A program made the translations under genes and the position numbers. Positions 55,201 to 64,000 of a stretch of 64,000 nt of DNA are shown piece by piece. The DNA lies in assembly GCA_963989385.1 (NCBI GenBank), contig OZ022503.1, forward strand, positions 65,322,123 to 65,386,122, written 5' to 3'. This stretch comes from Ctena decussata (taxonomy: Eukaryota > Mollusca > Bivalvia > Lucinida > Lucinidae). The notes under the pieces are model-generated. The model was not told the DNA's origin. It saw only the letters and a list, made by a program, of their open reading frames with translations, and made no database searches. Every line of letters begins with the position of its first letter. Position 1 is the first letter of the stretch.

Positions 55201-58200
55201 AACTTCAGAATAACTATCTCCACATTATACTCCAAACATAGGTGATTCCAGCAAGGCGAAACTTCCAGTCCGTTTCGGAATATAGTTGTACCGGAAATAA
55301 ATAAATGACGTAAGCAGCGGTGTAAACTGAAAAAGCAGACGACTCATGTCACCATAAATATTTGGAAATATTATTAATTCTTTCATAAGGTATGAGTTAA
55401 ATCAGGTATAGAAATATTGTTTTATATTACCTTCAATAAAGACAACCGTAAAGCATCAATGGGAACTTATATTAATGGATACAGAAGCTTTTGATCGGAA
55501 AACTTTTTATCCCACCCACCAAATACATTGCTGACAAATGCGATTTGGGGTAATTTTACAAAATGCTTTGCAAACAATGTGTTGTCTGTGGGCTGTGCTG
55601 TTTGTACAATGGTGCGCCACACAGCTCACAGCATTGCATATTGTGTAATTGTAAAAATCCCATCTGCTAGAAGAGGGTACAGGGTTAGCTCGGTCTCGTG
55701 TCATACCCAGTCAGTATTTGATCATACCCCAGCCCTCCGCTATGCTACGGGCTGCGTTTAGTTAATATAAGGTTACATTAATCCACAAATAATGAAATTT
55801 CTTTAAATAATATTTTTTAAATCAAATGGAATGGAAATGTTTTTGTTTTTTTGTATTTACATCTTCCAGACAGAGGGGTGCTAATATCGGAAAGATGATC
55901 ATAGACGCAGAAGTAAGTAAAATATGAATTGCATATTTACCAATTAAGATAGTGGAATAATGGTCCTTCGTGCCTTTGATTCGAGTTACTCAATGCTGAT
56001 GATAAAAATACTAACATAATTATGTGTCCTTCAAACAGAGCAGGGTTATTATAATAAACACATTGTGGTGACCCGAGGGTTGGGCGCCTGTAAACCGGTT
56101 AAGGGTCATTGGTTTGTCATGAAAGGTTGGTGACTACTTGTCTCCGGGGTGTTCATGGCTGAACCAACGCGGTCCCAAGTCCGCGATCACAGTGTGGTTA
56201 TTCAATGATAACTAACATGTCGGTAGCTATAATAACCTGCTCCGCCGACATAAGAAGGATGTTAAGATGATACATTTAAACTGAGGCTGTTCATGCAGAT
56301 ATCTGAGCAGTACTGGTGCTGATCAGGCTAGCAATAAAAATCATATTGAGGGCACGTGGTGACTAGTTTCACTGTCTAGTAGTATTAAATTATCAGCCAT
56401 GGTTGATATAGTATTGTGCACATTATATTTAGATATCAAAAGATGTTTCTACTGTCTGATGGTGTTGCAACATATGCCAAATTACATCTCAGTGCTGAGA
56501 TGTGGTGCGCCATATGTATGTGAAGTAATGAGGACATTAGAATGATGTTGTATCTCACACTTATAGTTGTTTCATTCAGTAGAAGATACTTTATATTTGA
56601 TTTTATAGAAAGAACAAGTCCATTCCATAACCTTGAAAGGATTGCACAAGCCACTGCAGCTCTGATTATTTGAAGCAAGTATGATAAATTTGAAGCCAGT
56701 ATGGAATATGATGTATTTCACACTTACGGTTGTATGACTCAATGGATGATATGTTTTCTTTGAAAGATCAAGTCCATCCCATAACCTTGATAGGATTGCA
56801 CAAACCACTGCAGCTCTGACAAAACTGATGCCAATATGGAATTGAGGTATCTCACACTAATAGTTACATGATTTAATGAACGATTGGTTTTTTAATATTA
56901 AGAAAATTCTGATTTGATAGAAAAAACAATCTTGCCAATGAGATTGACCCTCTTCAAACATGGCTAAGACCTAGACGTACAACACAACACATTGCGGCTT
57001 CTCTGAGGCACATAGTGGCCTCTCTGAAGTGCTTGCTAGTTCCGACACCATGGAACACGTGGACACTATTGCACTTGTCATACATCTGGCAGCATTTTTT
57101 ATTAATACTATATTTAGTTTATTTCTGTTTAACTAAGTTCCTTTGTTTTTATACCTTTAAATCTATTTAGTTTTAACATTATTTTGCCTTCTTCCTGTCG
57201 CTAACCATGCGATGGCATTGAGTTTTATCTTCTCCATTAGTCTTGTCATAATGACACCCTTATTTCGTTTTTTTCTGATCATTACGCTGAGATAGTGGTA
57301 ATGATCTTTTAGTTTCAGATCTTTTTTCCTTTAAATGTGATTTACAACAAAAGTTGTTTAAGCTAGATAGACATATCTGTGTCCGTGTTGTAGACAGACA
57401 TACGATTTAAAGCCATTCAAATTTCAGAATAACTATCTCACACCTATGGTTGTATGATTCAATTGAATATAATTTTCTTTGAAAGACCTTGTCCATCCCA
57501 TAACCTTGAAAGGATTGCACAAACCACTGCAGTTCTAACAAAACTGATGTCAATATGGAATTGAGGTATCTCACTCTTATAGTTATATGATTTAATGAAA
57601 GTTTGGTTGCTTTTGATTATTCAGAAAAGTTTAATTCTGATTTGATAGAAAACACAATTTTGCAAATGAGATTAATCTTCTTCAAACATGGCTAAGACCC
57701 AGACGTACAACACAGCACATTGCGGCTTCTCTGAGGCACCTAGTTGCTTCCCTGAAGTGCTTGCTAGTTCCGACACCATGGAACACGTGGACACTATTGC
57801 ACTAGTCATACATCTGGCAGCATTTTTTATTAATACTATATTTAGTTTATTTCTGTTTAATTAAGTTCCTTTGTTTTTTTACCTTTAAATCTATTGAGTT
57901 GTAACATTATTTTGCCTTCTTCCTGTCGCTAACCATGCGATGGTATTAAGTTTTATCTTCTCCATTAGTCTTGTCATAATGACACCCTTATTTCATTTTT
58001 TCTGATCATTACGCTGAGATAGTGGTAATGATCTTTTAGTTTCTGATCTTTTTCCTTTTAATATGAACTTACAACAAAGTTGTTTAAGCTAGATAGACTT
58101 ATCTGTGTCCGTGCTGTAGACAGACGTACGATTTAAAGCCATTCAAACTTCAGAATAACTATCTCCACATTATACTCCAAACATAGGTGATTCCAGCAAG

Positions 58201-61200
58201 GCGAAACTTCCAGTCCGTTTCGGAATATAGTTGTACCGGAAATAAATAAATGACGTAAGCAGCGGTGTAAACTGAAAAAGCAGACGACTCATGTCACCAT
58301 AAATATTTGGAAATATTATTAATTCTTTCATAAGGTATGAGTTAAATCAGGTATAGAAATATTGTTTTATATTACCTTCAATAAAGACAACCGTAAAGCA
58401 TCAATGGGAACTTATATTAATGGATACAGAAGCTTTTGATCGGAAAACTTTTTATCCCACCCACCAAATACATTGCTGACAAATGCGATTTGGGGTAATT
58501 TTACAAAATGCTTTGCAAACAATGTGTTGTCTGTGGGCTGTGCTGTTTGTACAATGGTGCGCCACACAGCTCACAGCATTGCATATTGTGTAATTGTAAA
58601 AATCCCATCTGCTAGAAGAGGGTACAGGGTTAGCTCGGTCTCGTGTCATACCCAGTCAGTATTTGATCATACCCCAGCCCTCCGCTATGCTACGGGCTGC
58701 GTTTAATTAATATAAGGTTACATTAATCCACAAATAATGAAATTTCTTTAAATAATATTTTTTAAATCAAATGGAATGGAAATGTTTTTGTTTTTTTGTA
58801 TTTACATCTTCCAGACAGAGGGGTGCTAATATCGGAAAGATGATCATAGACGCAGAAGTAAGTAAAATATGAATTGCATATTTACCAATTAAGATAGTGG
58901 AATAATGGTCCTTCGTGCCTTTGATTCGAGTTACTCAATGCTGATGATAAAAATACTAACATAATTATGTGTCCTTCAAACAGAGCAGGGTTATTATAAT
59001 AAACACATTGTGGTGACCCGAGGGTTGGGCGCCTGTAAACCGGTTAAGGGTCATTGGTTTGTCATGAAAGGTTGGTGACTACTTGTCTCCGGGGTGTTCA
59101 TGGCTGAACCAACGCGGTCCCAAGTCCGCGATCACAGTGTGGTTATTCAATGATAACTAACATGTCGGTAGCTATAATAACCTGCTCCGCCGACATAAGA
59201 AGGATGTTAAGATGATACATTTAAACTGAGGCTGTTCATGCAGATATCTGAGCAGTACTGGTGCTGATCAGGCTAGCAATAAAAATCATATTGAGGGCAC
59301 GTGGTGACTAGTTTCACTGTCTACTAGTATTAAATTATCAGCCATGGTTGATATAGTATTGTGCACATTATATTTAGATATCAAAAGATGTTTCTACTGT
59401 CTGATGGTGTTGCAACATATGCCAAATTACATCTCAGTGCTGAGATGTGGTGCGCCATATGTATGTGAAGTAATGAGGACATTAGAATGATGTTGTATCT
59501 CACACTTATAGTTGTTTCATTCAGTAGAAGATACTTTATATTTGATTTTATAGAAAGAACAAGTCCATTCCATAACCTTGAAAGGATTGCACAAGCCACT
59601 GCAGCTCTGATTATTGAAGCAAGTATGATAAATTTGAAGCCAGTATGGAATATGATGTATTTCACACTTACGGTTGTATGACTCAATGGATGATATGTTT
59701 TCTTTGAAAGATCAAGTCCATCCCATAACCTTGATAGGATTGCACAAACCACTGCAGCTCTGACAAAACTGATGCCAATATGGAATTGAGGTATCTCACA
59801 CTAATAGTTACATGATTTAATGAACGATTGGTTTTTTAATATTAAGAAAATTCTGATTTGATAGAAAAAACAATCTTGCCAATGAGATTGACCCTCTTCA
59901 AACATGGCTAAGACCTAGACGTACAACACAACACATTGCGGCTTCTCTGAGGCACATAGTGGCCTCTCTGAAGTGCTTGCTAGTTCCGACACCATGGAAC
60001 ACGTGGACACTATTGCACTTGTCATACATCTGGCAGCATTTTTTATTAATACTATATTTAGTTTATTTCTGTTTAACTAAGTTCCTTTGTTTTTATACCT
60101 TTAAATCTATTTAGTTTTAACATTATTTTGCCTTCTTCCTGTCGCTAACCATGCGATGGCATTGAGTTTTATCTTCTCCATTAGTCTTGTCATAATGACA
60201 CCCTTATTTCGTTTTTTTCTGATCATTACGCTGAGATAGTGGTAATGATCTTTTAGTTTCAGATCTTTTTTCCTTTAAATGTGATTTACAACAAAAGTTG
60301 TTTAAGCTAGATAGACATATCTGTGTCCGTGTTGTAGACAGACATACGATTTAAAGCCATTCAAATTTCAGAATAACTATCTCACACCTATGGTTGTATG
60401 ATTCAATTGAATATAATTTTCTTTGAAAGACCTTGTCCATCCCATAACCTTGAAAGGATTGCACAAACCACTGCAGTTCTAACAAAACTGATGTCAATAT
60501 GGAATTGAGGTATCTCACTCTTATAGTTATATGATTTAATGAAAGTTTGGTTGCTTTTGATTATTCAGAAAAGTTTAATTCTGATTTGATAGAAAACACA
60601 ATTTTGCAAATGAGATTAATCTTCTTCAAACATGGCTAAGACCCAGACGTACAACACAGCACATTGCGGCTTCTCTGAGGCACCTAGTTGCTTCCCTGAA
60701 GTGCTTGCTAGTTCCGACACCATGGAACACGTGGACACTATTGCACTAGTCATACATCTGGCAGCATTTTTTATTAATACTATATTTAGTTTATTTCTGT
60801 TTAATTAAGTTCCTTTGTTTTTTTACCTTTAAATCTATTGAGTTGTAACATTATTTTGCCTTCTTCCTGTCGCTAACCATGCGATGGTATTAAGTTTTAT
60901 CTTCTCCATTAGTCTTGTCATAATGACACCCTTATTTCATTTTTTCTGATCATTACGCTGAGATAGTGGTAATGATCTTTTAGTTTCTGATCTTTTTCCT
61001 TTTAATATGAACTTACAACAAAGTTGTTTAAGCTAGATAGACTTATCTGTGTCCGTGCTGTAGACAGACGTACGATTTAAAGCCATTCAAACTTCAGAAT
61101 AACTATCTCCACATTATACTCCAAACATAGGTGATTCCAGCAAGGCGAAACTTCCAGTCCGTTTCGGAATATAGTTGTACCGGAAATAAATAAATGACGT

Positions 61201-64000
61201 AAGCAGCGGTGTAAACTGAAAAAGCAGACGACTCATGTCACCATAAATATTTGGAAATATTATTAATTCTTTCATAAGGTATGAGTTAAATCAGGTATAG
61301 AAATATTGTTTTATATTACCTTCAATAAAGACAACCGTAAAGCATCAATGGGAACTTATATTAATGGATACAGAAGCTTTTGATCGGAAAACTTTTTATC
61401 CCACCCACCAAATACATTGCTGACAAATGCGATTTGGGGTAATTTTACAAAATGCTTTGCAAACAATGTGTTGTCTGTGGGCTGTGCTGTTTGTACAATG
61501 GTGCGCCACACAGCTCACAGCATTGCATATTGTGTAATTGTAAAAATCCCATCTGCTAGAAGAGGGTACAGGGTTAGCTCGGTCTCGTGTCATACCCAGT
61601 CAGTATTTGATCATACCCCAGCCCTCCGCTATGCTACGGGCTGCGTTTAGTTAATATAAGGTTACATTAATCCACAAATAATGAAATTTCTTTAAATAAT
61701 ATTTTTTAAATCAAATGGAATGGAAATGTTTTTGTTTTTTTTGTATTTACATCTTCCAGACAGAGGGGTGCTAATATCGGAAAGATGATCATAGACGCAG
61801 AAGTAAGTAAAATATGAATTGCATATTTACCAATTAAGATAGTGGAATAATGGTCCTTCGTGCCTTTGATTCGAGTTACTCAATGCTGATGATAAAAATA
61901 CTAACATAATTATGTGTCCTTCAAACAGAGCAGGGTTATTATAATAAACACATTGTGGTGACCCGAGGGTTGGGCGCCTGTAAACCGGTTAAGGGTCATT
62001 GGTTTGTCATGAAAGGTTGGTGACTACTTGTCTCCGGGGTGTTCATGGCTGAACCAACGCGGTCCCAAGTCCGCGATCACAGTGTGGTTATTCAATGATA
62101 ACTAACATGTCGGTAGCTATAATAACCTGCTCCGCCGACATAAGAAGGATGTTAAGATGATACATTTAAACTGAGGCTGTTCATGCAGATATCTGAGCAG
62201 TACTGGTGCTGATCAGGCTAGCAATAAAAATCATATTGAGGGCACGTGGTGACTAGTTTCACTGTCTAGTAGTATTAAATTATCAGCCATGGTTGATATA
62301 GTATTGTGCACATTATATTTAGATATCAAAAGATGTTTCTACTGTCTGATGGTGTTGCAACATATGCCAAATTACATCTCAGTGCTGAGATGTGGTGCGC
62401 CATATGTATGTGAAGTAATGAGGACATTAGAATGATGTTGTATCTCACACTTATAGTTGTTTCATTCAGTAGAAGATACTTTATATTTGATTTTATAGAA
62501 AGAACAAGTCCATTCCATAACCTTGAAAGGATTGCACAAGCCACTGCAGCTCTGATTATTTGAAGCAAGTATGATAAATTTGAAGCCAGTATGGAATATG
62601 ATGTATTTCACACTTACGGTTGTATGACTCAATGGATGATATGTTTTCTTTGAAAGATCAAGTCCATCCCATAACCTTGATAGGATTGCACAAACCACTG
62701 CAGCTCTGACAAAACTGATGCCAATATGGAATTGAGGTATCTCACACTAATAGTTACATGATTTAATGAACGATTGGTTTTTTAATATTAAGAAAATTCT
62801 GATTTGATAGAAAAAACAATCTTGCCAATGAGATTGACCCTCTTCAAACATGGCTAAGACCTAGACGTACAACACAACACATTGCGGCTTCTCTGAGGCA
62901 CATAGTGGCCTCTCTGAAGTGCTTGCTAGTTCCGACACCATGGAACACGTGGACACTATTGCACTTGTCATACATCTGGCAGCATTTTTTATTAATACTA
63001 TATTTAGTTTATTTCTGTTTAACTAAGTTCCTTTGTTTTTATACCTTTAAATCTATTTAGTTTTAACATTATTTTGCCTTCTTCCTGTCGCTAACCATGC
63101 GATGGCATTGAGTTTTATCTTCTCCATTAGTCTTGTCATAATGACACCCTTATTTCGTTTTTTTCTGATCATTACGCTGAGATAGTGGTAATGATCTTTT
63201 AGTTTCAGATCTTTTTTCCTTTAAATGTGATTTACAACAAAAGTTGTTTAAGCTAGATAGACATATCTGTGTCCGTGTTGTAGACAGACATACGATTTAA
63301 AGCCATTCAAATTTCAGAATAACTATCTCACACCTATGGTTGTATGATTCAATTGAATATAATTTTCTTTGAAAGACCTTGTCCATCCCATAACCTTGAA
63401 AGGATTGCACAAACCACTGCAGTTCTAACAAAACTGATGTCAATATGGAATTGAGGTATCTCACTCTTATAGTTATATGATTTAATGAAAGTTTGGTTGC
63501 TTTTGATTATTCAGAAAAGTTTAATTCTGATTTGATAGAAAACACAATTTTGCAAATGAGATTAATCTTCTTCAAACATGGCTAAGACCCAGACGTACAA
63601 CACAGCACATTGCGGCTTCTCTGAGGCACCTAGTTGCTTCCCTGAAGTGCTTGCTAGTTCCGACACCATGGAACACGTGGACACTATTGCACTAGTCATA
63701 CATCTGGCAGCATTTTTTATTAATACTATATTTAGTTTATTTCTGTTTAATTAAGTTCCTTTGTTTTTTTACCTTTAAATCTATTGAGTTGTAACATTAT
63801 TTTGCCTTCTTCCTGTCGCTAACCATGCGATGGTATTAAGTTTTATCTTCTCCATTAGTCTTGTCATAATGACACCCTTATTTCATTTTTTCTGATCATT
63901 ACGCTGAGATAGTGGTAATGATCTTTTAGTTTCTGATCTTTTTCCTTTTAATATGAACTTACAACAAAGTTGTTTAAGCTAGATAGACTTATCTGTGTCC

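Larger units (their letters stand above)
50504..64000 (+). repeat. Tandem array of ~2,945-bp units (4.6 copies, continues past the window)
   Basis: Unit starts, marked by CAGCCATGGTTGATATAG, are at 50504, 53448, 56394, 59339 and 62284, giving lengths of 2944, 2946, 2945 and 2945. Units differ by only a handful of bases (for example an extra A at 54586, T-for-G near 58706, C-for-G near 59324, a missing T at 59615, an extra T near 61733). Each unit contains a ~719-bp internal direct duplication (about 50953-51540 versus 51672-52265), three RT-like modules, and two unmatched blocks at unit offsets of about 2050-2300 and 2620-2810. ORFs of 65-123 codons repeat in every unit but resemble nothing. 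No rRNA, histone or tRNA sequence is present. Confidence 0.97.

Noticed and set aside
50545..62698. Repeated ORFs of 65-123 codons in each array unit
   Set aside because: They overlap on both strands, change length with single-base indels, match no family, and are conserved only because the units are near-identical.
49389..64000. CRISPR, rDNA or histone repeat interpretation of the tandem arrays
   Set aside because: Units are hundreds to thousands of bases with no spacers, and no rRNA or histone coding sequence is present.

Overview
The window looks like animal nuclear DNA, most likely from a bivalve mollusc. It is AT-rich and gene-poor, its one clear gene is split into small exons with GT/GC-AG introns, and it is packed with non-LTR retrotransposon wrecks, tRNA-derived SINEs, foldback elements and tandem-repeat transposons of the style common in bivalves. 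The taxonomic call is inference from repeat style and gene architecture, not from a database match. No rRNA gene, functional tRNA gene, CRISPR array or prokaryotic feature was seen.

Layout. 1-9200: remains of two jockey/CR1-like non-LTR elements (2360-3400 minus; 4525-7684 plus, with a foreign ~325-bp block inside its RT), a tRNA-derived SINE (3799) and a nested tRNA-like repeat (7840-8311). 9220-13110: a ~130-bp tandem-repeat element and two mariner-type non-autonomous elements flanking the first of five copies of a 236-bp palindromic MITE. 13875-20878: a ~7-kb unit bounded by inverted repeats starting CACGGTG. It contains a ~4.2-kb imperfect palindrome, a reverse-transcriptase pseudogene and one unidentified small ORF. 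20880-33300: mostly unassigned DNA with SINEs, a minus-strand non-LTR pseudogene (24382-26525), a TA-flanked inverted-repeat element (27518) and a full SINE with a 14-bp target duplication (31575).

33320-49097 (minus strand) holds the one convincing host gene. Ten exons, read from high to low coordinate, give CCP-CCP-LDLa-CCP-CCP-CCP-CCP-transmembrane-cytoplasmic tail. All splice phases join without a stop. The 5' end (signal peptide and any earlier domains) is not in view. The CCP modules are of the six-cysteine kind, and the tail carries NPxY and YxN motifs, so the product is probably a cell-surface adhesion, scavenger or immune receptor able to recruit phosphotyrosine adaptors. Its introns carry many palindromic MITEs and tandem-repeat elements.

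49389-64000 is tandem DNA upstream of the first visible exon: three 221-bp repeats, a reverse-transcriptase fragment (50184-50508), then at least 4.6 near-identical units of ~2,945 bp running off the end. Each unit contains a ~719-bp internal duplication and three short modules resembling the neighbouring reverse transcriptase. If the gene continues upstream, this array lies inside one of its introns.
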